The notes: a model not told the origin generated them from the letters alone. Counted from the stretch's first letter, positions 26,001 to 34,766 are shown. The stretch is 64,000 nt of DNA from Massilia pinisoli (GCF_024753285.1 NZ_JANUGW010000003.1:310001-374000), one strand, 5' to 3'. Made by a program: numbers and translations.

Positions 26001-28255
26001 TCCGTTGCCTGTGCCTGCCACGTGTTGGCCGCGTCGATCACCTCGGCCAGCTGTCCCGACGCGTCGTAGCGATAGCGTTGCGCACGGCCCAGCGCATCGA
26101 TGCGGGCTTCGACCCGGTCCGCCGCGTTCCAGGCGATGCGCACCGTGCCGCCGTCGACGTCGTGTATGCTCGTCGGCCGGTTGGCGTCGTCGTACGTGAT
26201 GCGACGCACGCGCGCCTCCGCGCCCGCGCGCAGGCTGCTCTCGCGCAGGCGGCCTTCGGTGTCGAATAGCTGCTGGCGCAGTTGGCCGGTCGACGTCACG
26301 CTCCACGCGTTCAAGCCGCCCAGGTCCGCGCCGTTGCGGCGCAACGCCATATACTTGCCGTCACGGGTGTATCCCGTTTCCGCGATCCGGTCGAGCGCGT
26401 CGTAGCGTGTCTGCCAGACGACGTCGCCCGTCGCCACGGTGCTGCGCCGGCCGCGTGCATCGTAGCCATACCGCGTGACGGCACCGCCGTCGCCGCTCAC
26501 CTGCGCGATGCGCCACTGCGCGTCGTAGTCGATCCGGCTGTGCGCGCCGCCCGGAACGGTCAGCGCGACCGGGGCGTTGCCCTTGGCATCCCATTCGATG
26601 TCCGTGACGTCGGAATCGGCCGGTGTCCCGCTCTTGCCGTTGGCGAGCGGCCCGTCGATGCGGGACAACAGGCTGCGGCCGTTGATCGTCCGGTAGACGT
26701 AGCGCGTCGTGCGCGTGATCGACACCGGCTTGCCGCCTGCGTCCGGTGCCCAGCCGCTTTCGCTGATGCTGAGCGGCTGCGCCGCGGCGTTGTATTCGAT
26801 CCGGACCAGCGCTTGCTTGCCCTTCACGACACTCGGCCGGACGATTAGCGTCGGGGTGTCGAACCGGCCGTACTCGTAGCGCGTCACCAACTCGGTTCGA
26901 CCGGGCCTGCCGTCGACGTAGGCGATCTGCCGGATCGCCAGCGGCCGGCTGCGCGCATCCAGTTCCGTACGCAGCGCCCGCAGCGGCCGGCCATCGCGAT
27001 CCAGCTTGACGGTCTGGATCAGGCGGCCCACCGCGTCGTAGTCGTAGCGCAGATTGGTTTCCCCGCATTGGCCGCAACCAGGGCCGCGTATCTCGAGCAG
27101 GCGGTACTGGCCCGCCAGTACGGCATGGCGATAGACGGTCTTCTGGCCCAGGCTGTTCGTCAGCGTGGTCCGGCCCCCTACGCTGAAGTCGAGGTCGACT
27201 TTCTGGCTGTTGCCGGCGTGGCTGGTCGAGATGGCCTTGCCATCGGCATCATAACGATAGGTCGCGTAGCGTTCGGCGCGATTCTGCTCCTTGAGCACGC
27301 TGATGCCGGTCAGGTAGGTCGGCCGGAGCGCGTCTTCGTAATGGTAATCGCGTCCGCCGGTACCGTTCGGATAGCGCACACCGACGAGGTTGGCCAGCAG
27401 GTCGCGCGCGCCAGCCGACGTGCCGCGAGGTGGCGCGCTGCCGTGCAGGTAAGTGAAGCGCCCAAGAGGGCTGTCGATCGATGCCACGCCGGCAAACGCG
27501 GTGCCCGTCCGGCCGCGGTAGTTCAGGCGCAGGCTGCGGCCCTGCGGATCGGTCACGCTCAGCAGCAGCCCGTTCGGGTCGTAGCGCAGCGTGACGAACT
27601 CGCCGCCCGGGCTCAGGATCTGTACGAGCTTGCCCTTCGTGTCGAAACTGAGCTTGCGGCCATCGGCCATGGTCCAGAGATACTCGTCGTCACGGCCCCG
27701 CGTGACGATTTCGATGGTGCCGTCCGCGGGATCGCCGCTGGCGCACAGGCTCGGATGGCGCGCATCGCGGCTGAAGATGATGCGCGTGCCGTCGGCCTGG
27801 ATGACTTGCAGCGTCGTGGCCGTCGCATACAGCTCGGTTTCGTAGGAGAGCTTCCAGCCGCGCCCGACCAGATTGGTCGAGTTGTTGCGGCCACTGAACA
27901 CGCTGTTGTAGTGACGTACGATCTCGAGCCCGAGCACGCCCGGCAGCGCCGGCATGTCGACTTCGCGCTGGTACTTGTTGCCGTTGATGATGTTGATGGG
28001 ATTGCCGGCGCCGACGTTGATACCTGTCGTGCCACCGCCGGACGCGGGACCACCTGAGCCGCACGTGTTGCCGCCCGGGCCGGGGCCGCAAGTGCCGGGT
28101 GTCGTCGGCGGCGTCGTGGGAACACAGCTGGTGTTGGGCGGACAGGCCGGCGGCAGCGGAAACCCCGGAATGGTCTGGGCGCCGGCCGGTACCGCCAGCG
28201 GCGCCAGCATCAGCGCGGCCCGCAGCATCGATGTCGTCAACGGTCGAAATAACAT
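23057..28255 (-). CDS. Sec-exported RHS protein 3 with DUF2235/Tle1-type lipase domain
   Basis: 1732 residues from the ATG at 28255; a TTG at 28273 is an alternative start. Neither has a strong ribosome binding site. Signal peptide ends AGA|QTIPG. The linker has CPPNTSC and TTPGTCGPGPGG, then INGNKYQREVDMPALPG, YD repeats, a membrane-like GIAPAHAATV segment, and core end RYLSPDPLGL, NPLKNVDPEGL near residue 1352. The C-terminal 380 residues are an alpha/beta-hydrolase of DUF2235: LFAFDGTGNTRD at the start, the GFSRGAAEARDF nucleophile elbow near 1466, and GSHADIGGGF with downstream Asp/His. DUF2235 includes the Tle1 phospholipases. Likely an antibacterial or anti-host phospholipase. Confidence 0.88.
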   Translation of the reverse strand: MLFRPLTTSMLRAALMLAPLAVPAGAQTIPGFPLPPACPPNTSCVPTTPPTTPGTCGPGPGGNTCGSGGPASGGGTTGINVGAGNPINIINGNKYQREVDMPALPGVLGLEIVRHYNSVFSGRNNSTNLVGRGWKLSYETELYATATTLQVIQADGTRIIFSRDARHPSLCASGDPADGTIEIVTRGRDDEYLWTMADGRKLSFDTKGKLVQILSPGGEFVTLRYDPNGLLLSVTDPQGRSLRLNYRGRTGTAFAGVASIDSPLGRFTYLHGSAPPRGTSAGARDLLANLVGVRYPNGTGGRDYHYEDALRPTYLTGISVLKEQNRAERYATYRYDADGKAISTSHAGNSQKVDLDFSVGGRTTLTNSLGQKTVYRHAVLAGQYRLLEIRGPGCGQCGETNLRYDYDAVGRLIQTVKLDRDGRPLRALRTELDARSRPLAIRQIAYVDGRPGRTELVTRYEYGRFDTPTLIVRPSVVKGKQALVRIEYNAAAQPLSISESGWAPDAGGKPVSITRTTRYVYRTINGRSLLSRIDGPLANGKSGTPADSDVTDIEWDAKGNAPVALTVPGGAHSRIDYDAQWRIAQVSGDGGAVTRYGYDARGRRSTVATGDVVWQTRYDALDRIAETGYTRDGKYMALRRNGADLGGLNAWSVTSTGQLRQQLFDTEGRLRESSLRAGAEARVRRITYDDANRPTSIHDVDGGTVRIAWNAADRVEARIDALGRAQRYRYDASGQLAEVIDAANTWQAQATDIERDELGQTTAVIAANGAQTRYVTDDFGRVLAIDSPDSGVTTRRYDEANRLVAATDALGNVTEYRYDAAGRIVRQSVTGKDGGRPLVTTWTYASRLLVAVDHPVQSERYTYDPEGRLLAKTVTLQREGAAPIVNTTRYQYDAAGQPSSVSLADGSLLQVRRDGLNQVVALERQRILTPWLRWLLPAEPLVQDIRRDQVDVSAFDYGNGIQARYQRSAAGALARVVYRPAAGTHSPSTAANASLALLLGIAPAHAATVEHTATPLAIPFDKLAVLDYRYLWDVQGNLLRLADAAGVRDQAYDAHDRLIVESRRDLRDGLRKTALDDGSDTRYFYDNSGNRVLGQEGATLRTAYAPRSNRWLGQSDDTGAARYDASGQPRAVGDRAYDWDAAGRLAGVRDGGQVLATYRYNHRGERVGKTVRGGATYYLYSGRKVTAELDAAGRVMREYVYLAGRPVAVIDSDDGAASASPPASAFAQALHDVATAAGAWFGRARQRVTYLHTNHLGAPEAATDAAGKLVWKARYAAFGSLLPDDGVRTAFRQPLRLPGQYQDDETGLYYNDHRYYDPRTGRYLSPDPLGLHAAANAYAYVDSNPLKNVDPEGLVLFAFDGTGNTRDTEWLRQHGSSLSNVAMFESAYEDRKRYVSGVGTVDHADGFPDINPSDYVPWYIPLTAELGDMGANYSGRARIERMQQYFNLEADSADDNDTMMVDIIGFSRGAAEARDFANRIVANTNTGWYRYSATENGTTVTRCQRVGFRFMGLWDTVLSTDWGSGPAYQLGIPDQFSYVAQAVALNEYRGSALRALPHSFGAFPLESIAGRPTPANTTRIERGFIGSHADIGGGFATGQNDLANVALDWMIGQAVNAGVPIHATAGTISANPVLHDKSDNQYTPTGAPAAYEEDRQVRYRDGTTTTQRNMGGDIKMHFSDTTQFISYLPGTTDADGNQVRNPRPDFVTGSVDMRAYLAWLNQNGYRINLTVQ
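27961..27990. repeat. Shared RHS N-terminal DNA block, copy 3
   Basis: Third identical 30-base copy of the block found in RHS1 and RHS2. The flanking sequence is somewhat more diverged than between RHS1 and RHS2. Confidence 0.9.
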
Positions 28256-28285
28256 GGATGTCGTCGGTTTCAAGTTAAAAATGAG

Positions 28286-29485
28286 TCAGCCACCCGAGCA
28301 CACGGGACAATCGCTCCCCGTGCACGGCGTTCCCGGATCGACGGGGTCATGGGGCGTGCAGCCGATGCCGGTGCAGGTCGGCGGCGGGTTCTGGCTCACG
28401 GGCGGGTCGCCCGGGTTCGTCGGCGTGCCGTTGTTGCCCGCGCCCGGTGAGCTTTCCGGCGTCTGTTCGATCGCGTCGGACTGCATGTGCATCGTGACGT
28501 TGATCGTCAGCGGAATGCGGCCCGCCTGCACGAGGGCCGTGTATTCCGGGTCGTTGCCCGGGTCCATGGCCTTCAGGTAGGCGACGAACACGGTGCTCGC
28601 CACCGGAATCTTCGGCAGGTAGCCGTGCAGGATGCGCAGCTTGAGCAGGTTGGCGTCGTAGATCGTCTGGCCGGAAGTGGCCCCGATTCTCTGGTCCTTG
28701 GAGCTCAGGTTGGCGTTCGGGATCACGAGCTTGCCGCCCGTGTTGTACTTCACCGCCAGCTTCGGCTCTTTCCAGTCGGCGAAGCTTTCGGCGGTCGGGT
28801 TGAGCATCCTGATCCGCGCGACGTTGTTGACGTTGATGTCGGTGGTTGCCTTGGCCAGCGCCGTGGCGATCTCGGTGGGGCTCGTCCCGCCACCGTACAT
28901 CGGTACCAGCGCCTTCGCGTATTCGGCCTTGATCGTGGCGAGGTTCGCGTGGTCCATGGTCCCCGCGCGCGCCGCCATGAACGTCGCGTGATTCACCTGA
29001 TTCTTGGCAAAGAAGATCATCGCGTACTGCAGGATGCCCAGCCCGATCAGCGTCAGCATCGGGCCCACCACGATGAATTCGACCATCGCGATACCGCTTT
29101 GCGCATGCGCGCGCAGGCGCGGTGCGTCCCTGCGTGCGAGGCCGGGGTGGACGAGGCGGTCGCCCGGACGGATGCCCAGGCGGTCGATGGCGCCGGCCGC
29201 CAGTTCGAGCGTGTGGCGCGCGCCGCGCTGCGCGCTCGCGCGCCACGGCTTCAGGCGCGGCACGCACGCGAGGACGATGCCGTTTGCGTCCAGGTACACG
29301 ACGTCGATGGCCTGGCGCATGAAGGCGCAGTGCACGCTGGCGCAGCGGGTCAGCAGGAGGCCGGCGCTTGGTGCGAGCGGCGGCGCCAGCATCAGGCCGC
29401 GCAGGCGCGACCAGAAACCGTCCGCGAGCGCGATGTCGAGCGGGTGCGCGCCGCTGGCCGTGTGAAGGATCGTACGGTCCGTCAT
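28286..29485 (-). CDS. DUF192-TadE fusion protein with Cys-rich tail
   Basis: 399 residues. Residues 1-120 resemble DUF192 (FWSRLRGLMLAPPL, AFMRQAIDVVYLDANG, GAIDRLGIRPGDRL). About residue 128 a TadE/TadG-like prepilin-type segment begins: AQSGIAMVEFIVVGPMLTLI, followed by FAKNQVNHATFMAARAG, typical of minor pseudopilins of Tad systems. The remainder is an exported soluble domain ending in a Pro/Gly/Cys tail (CTGIGCTP, GTPCTGSDCPVC). It starts 4 bp after tadC and ends about 30 bp before RHS3. The N-terminal DUF192 part would lie on the cytoplasmic side unless processed. I see no break between the two parts. Confidence 0.82.
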   Translation of the reverse strand: MTDRTILHTASGAHPLDIALADGFWSRLRGLMLAPPLAPSAGLLLTRCASVHCAFMRQAIDVVYLDANGIVLACVPRLKPWRASAQRGARHTLELAAGAIDRLGIRPGDRLVHPGLARRDAPRLRAHAQSGIAMVEFIVVGPMLTLIGLGILQYAMIFFAKNQVNHATFMAARAGTMDHANLATIKAEYAKALVPMYGGGTSPTEIATALAKATTDINVNNVARIRMLNPTAESFADWKEPKLAVKYNTGGKLVIPNANLSSKDQRIGATSGQTIYDANLLKLRILHGYLPKIPVASTVFVAYLKAMDPGNDPEYTALVQAGRIPLTINVTMHMQSDAIEQTPESSPGAGNNGTPTNPGDPPVSQNPPPTCTGIGCTPHDPVDPGTPCTGSDCPVCSGG

Positions 29486-29489
29486 GGTC

Positions 29490-30422
29490 TTACAGTCCCT
29501 CCTGCATGAATTTCATCGCGATGGGGAAGAACAGCACGATGAACGTGCATGGAAAAATGAAGGCGATCAGCGGGAACAGCAGCTTGACCGGCGCTTCCAT
29601 CGCCAGCTTCTCGGCGCGCAGGAAGCGCTCGCTGCGGCGCTGGTCGGCCTGCGCGCGCAGCACGGGGCCCAGGCTCATGCCCATGCTTTCTGCCTGGATC
29701 ACGGCGCCCGTGAACGTGCTGACGCCCGGTTCGTTGAGGCGCTCGGCCATTGTGCGCAGCGCCTCGGCGCGGCTGCGGCCCGCACGGATGTCGCGCAGCA
29801 CGCGTTGCAGCTCGTCGCGCAGCATGCCCTTGGGGCCGCGCGCGACGGCCTGGCTCAACGCGCCCTGCAGGTTCAGGCCCGCCTCCACGCACAAGGTGAT
29901 GATGTCCAGGTAGAACGGGAGGCTCTTGAGCAGTTCGCTGCGGCGCAAGGTGACGCGGTCGCGCAGCCACATCGCCGGATACGCGTAGCCGAACAGCGCC
30001 CCGGCCGCGGCGACCTCGAGGTACACCGTCGCGCTGGCGCCGTTGGCGAACATGTCGGGGCGGTCGAACGACCCGAGCACCCACCAGCACAGCAGCGCGA
30101 CCAGCACGGCGCTGACGAGACGCGCGCCGAGGAACTGGCTGGGCGTCAGCGCGTAATCGAGGCCCGCCTTGCGCAGCCTGGCCAGCGTGTCGCGGTGCGA
30201 TTTGTCCGACAACAGCGGATCGATGAAGTAGGCGGTCCAGTGGATCGGCCACCATACCGCGCGGAACGCCGGCGGCGGCGGGTCCTTGAAGGCGCGGTCT
30301 TCCTGCGGCACGTCGGCCACGGTGCGGCTCAGGAGCCAGCCGGTCAGCGCGGCCGCCAGGCCGATGGCCACGGCCAGCAGCATGAGCACGAAGTCGGGAT
30401 GCTTGAGCAAAAAGTTCAACAT
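29490..30422 (-). CDS. tadC: Tad pilus inner-membrane platform protein TadC
   Basis: 310 residues from the ATG at 30422 with a GAGG ribosome binding site; a further upstream ATG at 30446 would overlap tadB. T2SS F-type domain: membrane segments at residues 10-28, near 110-130 (LVSALLVALLCWWVLG-like) and at the C-terminus (LFPLIAFIFPCTFIVLFFPIA), with LPFYLDIITLCVEAGLNLQGAL between. TadB and TadC form the inner-membrane platform that couples the TadA ATPase to pilin assembly. Directly follows tadB. Confidence 0.9.
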   Translation of the reverse strand: MLNFLLKHPDFVLMLLAVAIGLAAALTGWLLSRTVADVPQEDRAFKDPPPPAFRAVWWPIHWTAYFIDPLLSDKSHRDTLARLRKAGLDYALTPSQFLGARLVSAVLVALLCWWVLGSFDRPDMFANGASATVYLEVAAAGALFGYAYPAMWLRDRVTLRRSELLKSLPFYLDIITLCVEAGLNLQGALSQAVARGPKGMLRDELQRVLRDIRAGRSRAEALRTMAERLNEPGVSTFTGAVIQAESMGMSLGPVLRAQADQRRSERFLRAEKLAMEAPVKLLFPLIAFIFPCTFIVLFFPIAMKFMQEGL

Positions 30423-30429
30423 GGCGTCC

Positions 30430-31290
30430 TCACACGTCGATGGCAACGATCTTGCGGATCACGTAGATGCCCAGGCCCTCGAACACCGCGAGCACGGCGA
30501 GCGTGGCCCAGCCGATCCGTTCGTTCCACAGGTGAGACATGGCCTCCGGCTCCATCCGGTTCAGCACGAGCATCAGCGCCACCGGCAGCGCGCCGACGAC
30601 CCAGGCCTGCAGCTTGCCCTGCGCCGTCAGCGCACGGATCTTGCCTTCCATTTGCAGGCGGCTGCGGATCGTGTTCGCGGTACGTTCGAGCGTCTCGGCC
30701 AGGCTGCCGCCCGTCTCGGTGGCGATGCGCATCGCGGACACGACGAGCGTTGTCGTCTGCGTCGGCACGCGGCGCGCGAGGTTCGCGAGGCTCTGTTCCA
30801 GCGGCAGGCCGAGGCGCTGCTCGCGCAGCAGCAGCGAGAATTCCTGGCCCAGCGGCGCCGGTGCCTCGGCGACCAGCTGGACCATCGCGGCGTTCAGGCC
30901 GATACCGGCGCGCATGCCGCCCGCCAGCATCATGAGGGCGTCCGGCAGCTGTTCCTCGAACTTGTGCATCCGGCGGTTGCGCATCCACGCGTACAGCGCG
31001 CGCGGGAAGAGGCCCATCATCAGCAGCACGGGCAGCGCCAGCATCATGCTGCCGGAGGCCATCCACACCAGCAGCGGCACCAGCGCCACGACGGCCATGT
31101 TGGCGGCGAACAGCTTGCGCGGGTCGATGAACAGGAAGAACTCGCGAGCCTGGAAGTTGGCGCGCTTGGTGAAGCTGGTGCGGTAGCGCTTCAGCGTCGC
31201 GGTGCCCATGTCGATCACGAACCAGGTCAGCACGGCGGCCGCCAGGGCGATCACGAGGCTGAACGACATCAGGACGGTGCTGCTGTTCAT
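30430..31290 (-). CDS. tadB: Tad pilus inner-membrane platform protein TadB
   Basis: 286 residues from the ATG at 31290 (MNSSTVLMSFSLVIALAAAV), overlapping the tadA stop by ATGA. The open frame continues to 31785 but that part is antisense-like. T2SS F domain with FEEQLPDALMMLAGGMRAGI, SLANLARRVPT, TETGGSLAETLERTA and C-terminal membrane segments (AWVVGALPVALMLVLN, GWATLAVLAVFEGLGIYVI). Partner of TadC in the inner membrane. Confidence 0.92.
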   Translation of the reverse strand: MNSSTVLMSFSLVIALAAAVLTWFVIDMGTATLKRYRTSFTKRANFQAREFFLFIDPRKLFAANMAVVALVPLLVWMASGSMMLALPVLLMMGLFPRALYAWMRNRRMHKFEEQLPDALMMLAGGMRAGIGLNAAMVQLVAEAPAPLGQEFSLLLREQRLGLPLEQSLANLARRVPTQTTTLVVSAMRIATETGGSLAETLERTANTIRSRLQMEGKIRALTAQGKLQAWVVGALPVALMLVLNRMEPEAMSHLWNERIGWATLAVLAVFEGLGIYVIRKIVAIDV

Positions 31291-33113
31291 CGCCGTGCCT
31301 CCGCCTGCAGGTGGGTCACGCGGCCGTCGTCGTCGTCGTCGCGCTCGTCGGGGTGCGGCGTGAACAGGGCCATGTCGAGTTGTGCTCCAGTCGCGCGCAG
31401 CTCTTCGTAGAACGTGGGAACCATGCCGCAGCCCGTGAAATAGCCCTGGATGCGGTGCGTGCCGCGGTCGCCGGCATAGCCGCGGCTGACGAAGCGGAAC
31501 ACGTCCTGCAGCTGGATCTTGCCGCTCTCCATGCCGGTGATCTCCGTGATGCACGTGACCTTGCGCGAGCCGCACGAGAAGCGGGTCTGCTGCACGATGA
31601 TGTCGACGGCCGATGCGATCTGCTCGCGGATGGCGGTCAGCGGCAGGTCCATGCCGGCCATCAGCACCATCGTCTCCAGGCGCGCGAGGCCGTCGCGCGG
31701 CGTGTTCGCGTGCAAGGTCGTGAGCGAGCCTTCGTGGCCCGTGTTCATCGCCTGCAGCATGTCGAGCGCCTCGGCGCCGCGGCACTCACCGACGACGATG
31801 CGGTCGGGGCGCATCCGCAGCGTGTTGCGAACCAGGTCGCGGATGGCGACCGAGCCCTTGCCCTCCACGTTCGCGGGCCGCGATTCGAGGCTGATCAGGT
31901 GGTCGTGGTGCAGCTGCAGCTCGGCCGCATCCTCCACCGTGATGATGCGTTCGCCGTCCGGGATGAAGTTCGACAGGATGTTGAGCAGGGTGGTCTTGCC
32001 CGAGCCCGTGCCGCCGGAGACGATGATGTTCTTGCGCGCCTCGACGCACACCTGCAGGAATTCCGCCATCTCCGGGCTGATGGCGCCGAAGTCGACGAGG
32101 TCGGACGCGCTCAGCTTGCGCTTCGCGAATTTACGGATCGTGAGCGTCGGGCCTTTCAGCGCAAGCGGCGGGATGATGGCGTTCACGCGCGAACCGTCCT
32201 TCAGGCGCGCATCGACCATCGGCGACGATTCGTCGATGCGGCGGCCCAGCGGCGCCACGATGCGCTCGATGACGCCCAGCACGGCGCGGTCGCCCGTGAA
32301 CGTGAGCGGGTGGCGCTGCAGGCGGCCGTTGCGTTCCACGTAGATCTGGTCGTAGCGGTTCACCATGATCTCGGAAATGCTGTCGTCATCGAGCAGTTCT
32401 TCCAGGGGCCCGAGGCCGATGGCTTCGTTCAGCACCTGGCGGCTCAGCAGCGCCGGGTCGAGCTCGCGCGGCAGCTCGCCGGCCAGTTCTTCCATGATGG
32501 CGTCGATGAGGGCGCCCGTTTCGCTGCGCAGCTGCGCGTCCGACATCGCCGACACGTCGCGCCGGCGCAGGTCGATGGCGTCGAGCAGCTTGTTGTGGAT
32601 GCGCTTGCGCCATTCGAATTCCAGTTCCTTGACCGGCGTGGCGGCGACGACGACGGGGAAGCCGTCGGCCGGGCGCTCGTCGGCGCGATTGCGCAGCACT
32701 TCTTCCTGCGCCTGCACGGCCTGTTCGCGCGAGGCGCGCAGCGCGTCGCTGGCGTTCTGGTTGCGCTGCGTGGCGGTGCTCGAACGCGAGCCGGGCGCCG
32801 CGGCCTGCGCGAAGCCGGCCGGTGCGACTTCGAGCACGCGCAGGCGGTACGGGCCGATGGCGATCACGTCGCTGCCGCGCAAGGGGCCGTGCTGCACGGC
32901 GATGCGCGACTCGTTGACGAACACGCCGCCGAACGCGCCCATGTCTTCCAGCAGCACGCCGCCGGGCGTGCGGAACAGGCGCGCGTGCTCGCGGCCGACG
33001 CGCCAGCTGTCGAGCCGGACCTCGCTGTCGCGGCCCTTGCCGATGACGCAATCGTCCGGCGCCTGCACGAGGCGGCGCGCGCCGTCCGGGTCGGTGATCT
33101 CGATCTGTAGCAT
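31287..33113 (-). CDS. tadA: Tad secretion ATPase TadA/CpaF with N-terminal FHA domain
   Basis: 608 residues. Residues 1-95 form an FHA phosphothreonine-binding domain (VIGKGRDSEVRLDSWRVGREHARLF includes the G-R-H signature). A linker of about 60 residues follows, then the CpaF-type secretion ATPase: SISEIMVNRYDQIYVER, Walker A GGTGSGKTT near residue 366, ITVEDAAELQL, RPDRIVVGECRG and the His-containing TLHANTPRDGL. It powers Flp pilin assembly as a hexamer under the TadB/TadC platform. The FHA domain suggests control by a Ser/Thr kinase, which is not in this window. Confidence 0.93.
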   Translation of the reverse strand: MLQIEITDPDGARRLVQAPDDCVIGKGRDSEVRLDSWRVGREHARLFRTPGGVLLEDMGAFGGVFVNESRIAVQHGPLRGSDVIAIGPYRLRVLEVAPAGFAQAAAPGSRSSTATQRNQNASDALRASREQAVQAQEEVLRNRADERPADGFPVVVAATPVKELEFEWRKRIHNKLLDAIDLRRRDVSAMSDAQLRSETGALIDAIMEELAGELPRELDPALLSRQVLNEAIGLGPLEELLDDDSISEIMVNRYDQIYVERNGRLQRHPLTFTGDRAVLGVIERIVAPLGRRIDESSPMVDARLKDGSRVNAIIPPLALKGPTLTIRKFAKRKLSASDLVDFGAISPEMAEFLQVCVEARKNIIVSGGTGSGKTTLLNILSNFIPDGERIITVEDAAELQLHHDHLISLESRPANVEGKGSVAIRDLVRNTLRMRPDRIVVGECRGAEALDMLQAMNTGHEGSLTTLHANTPRDGLARLETMVLMAGMDLPLTAIREQIASAVDIIVQQTRFSCGSRKVTCITEITGMESGKIQLQDVFRFVSRGYAGDRGTHRIQGYFTGCGMVPTFYEELRATGAQLDMALFTPHPDERDDDDDGRVTHLQAEARR

Positions 33114-33128
33114 GGCTCCTCCTCGCGC

Positions 33129-34766
33129 TTACTCGGTTGCGGTGTCCGTCTGCGCACGTGCGGCGGGCGGCGCGGGCGGCAGCGCCGGCACGGCCTGGTT
33201 GACTCTTTCGGCCGGACGGCCCGGCTGCAGCGGATCGCTCAGGTGCGGCGGCCCGTCGAGCCGCTCGGACAGGCGCTGGTTCGTGCGCTGCACGCGGTCG
33301 ACGAGGCCGGGCGTGCGTGAATCGACGATGGTCGGGGTCACGAACACGACCAGTTCCGTCTCCTTGTTCTGGTAGCGCTTCGAGCGGAACAGCGGGCCCA
33401 GTACGGGCAGGCTGCCGAGGAAGGGCACCTTGTCGACATCGCTGCTGATGTTGCGCTGGAGGAGGCCGGACAGCACAATCGTCTCGCCGTCGTGCGTGTT
33501 GAACTCCGTCTTCGTCCGGCGCGTCAGCAGCGCCGGGCCGGCGGCCGTCGTGACGGACGGGTCGATCGAGCTCACTTCCGATTCGATCACGGCGCGGATG
33601 ACGCCGTCGCGGCCGATCTTCGGTTCGATGTCGAGCTTGATGCCGTACTGCTTGAACAGGATCGTCACGCCCTGCTGTGAGGCGACGGAATACGGGAACT
33701 CGCCGCCCGCGAGGAAGCTGGCCTTGAAGCCGCTGCGCGCCGACAGCTGCGGTTCGGCGAGGACGCTCGCGGTGCCTTTCTGTTCCAGCAGGTTGAGTTG
33801 GGCCGCCAAGCCCATGTTCACGCCGCTGAGGATGTTCAATGCCGACGGCAGCGTCGCCGTCGTGCCCGCGCCGCCGCCGGGCTGCGAGTCCGTGACGGGC
33901 AGGCCGTTGCCGGCGCCGCTGGCGGGGATGTCGATCGTGTACGGACCATCCTTGCCGCGCCGGATCGGGCGCCATACGCCGGCCAGCGCCGCGCCGCCCG
34001 TGGACGTCCATTTCATACCGATCTCGCTCAGCTGCGTCTTCGGGAATTCCACGACCTTCACGTCCATCATGACCATCTTTTCCCAGCCGACGGCGCTGGT
34101 GAAGTTGACGATCTGCGGATAGCGCTTGGCCAGTTCGGCCACCTTGTCGCGGTCTTCGTCGGACAGCGCGTTGCCCTCGACGATGACCTTGTCGCCGACG
34201 ACCGACGTCTTGACGTTCGGGATCGTGGCGAGGAAGGTCGCGACTTCGCGCGCGACGCGCGCCATGTCGCCCGGCACGATGTGGACCTTCACGCGCTGGT
34301 AGCGGCCGTTGCCGTTCCAGACGAACAGTGTCGTCGTGCCGGGCGCGTTCGCGAACAGGATCACTTCGCGGTCGTCGAGCGCGGACGCGGACAGGATGTT
34401 GCCGTTGCCGACTGCGATCCGCGCGAGCCCCGGCGCCGGGAACACGCGCGACTCGCCGACGAACATTTCGACGTCCGGCACCATCGCGTCGTCGGCGCTG
34501 TCCGTCTTGCCGATCGGCGCATACGGCACGTCCGCGGCGGCGCCGCGGCGCGCGGCCGGGCGGGCGTGGCTGACGTCGTCCAGCACGTTGCGGCGCGTTT
34601 CGGGCGCAGGCGTTGGTGCGGCCGCGGCTGCGGGCGCGGGCACGGCCGCGACGGGGCCGGCCTGGGCGGACGGGATGGACGGGGCAGTGGCGCAGGCGAG
34701 GGCCACGCAGGCGGCGAGGACGCCGCGCAGCGGCAGGCGGGTCGATGTCGGTACGGTCGATGTCAT
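33129..34766 (-). CDS. cpaC: Tad outer-membrane secretin (CpaC/RcpA)
   Basis: 545 residues. Signal peptide ends SAQA|GP. An N-terminal pilus-assembly domain (MFVGESRVFPAPGLARIAVGN), a BON-like segment (VATFLATIPNVKTSVVGDK, then EGNALSDEDRDKVAELA) and the C-terminal secretin domain (VLAEPQLSARSGFKASFLAGG, GIKLDIEPKIGRDG, TVTLSGLLQRN-like gate, VVFVTPTIV) are all visible. Forms the outer-membrane pore for the Flp pilus. It is the only candidate outer-membrane channel in the window, so also the only local exit route for the RHS proteins. Sits between cpaB and tadA. Confidence 0.92.
   Translation of the reverse strand: MTSTVPTSTRLPLRGVLAACVALACATAPSIPSAQAGPVAAVPAPAAAAAPTPAPETRRNVLDDVSHARPAARRGAAADVPYAPIGKTDSADDAMVPDVEMFVGESRVFPAPGLARIAVGNGNILSASALDDREVILFANAPGTTTLFVWNGNGRYQRVKVHIVPGDMARVAREVATFLATIPNVKTSVVGDKVIVEGNALSDEDRDKVAELAKRYPQIVNFTSAVGWEKMVMMDVKVVEFPKTQLSEIGMKWTSTGGAALAGVWRPIRRGKDGPYTIDIPASGAGNGLPVTDSQPGGGAGTTATLPSALNILSGVNMGLAAQLNLLEQKGTASVLAEPQLSARSGFKASFLAGGEFPYSVASQQGVTILFKQYGIKLDIEPKIGRDGVIRAVIESEVSSIDPSVTTAAGPALLTRRTKTEFNTHDGETIVLSGLLQRNISSDVDKVPFLGSLPVLGPLFRSKRYQNKETELVVFVTPTIVDSRTPGLVDRVQRTNQRLSERLDGPPHLSDPLQPGRPAERVNQAVPALPPAPPAARAQTDTATE

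Noticed and set aside
10128..28255. Type VI secretion RHS effectors
   Set aside because: No PAAR, VgrG, Hcp or adaptor genes nearby and each RHS protein starts with a Sec signal peptide.
30430..31785. Long form of TadB (451 codons)
   Set aside because: The part before 31290 is antisense-like and overlaps tadA; the ATG at 31290 overlaps the tadA stop as expected.
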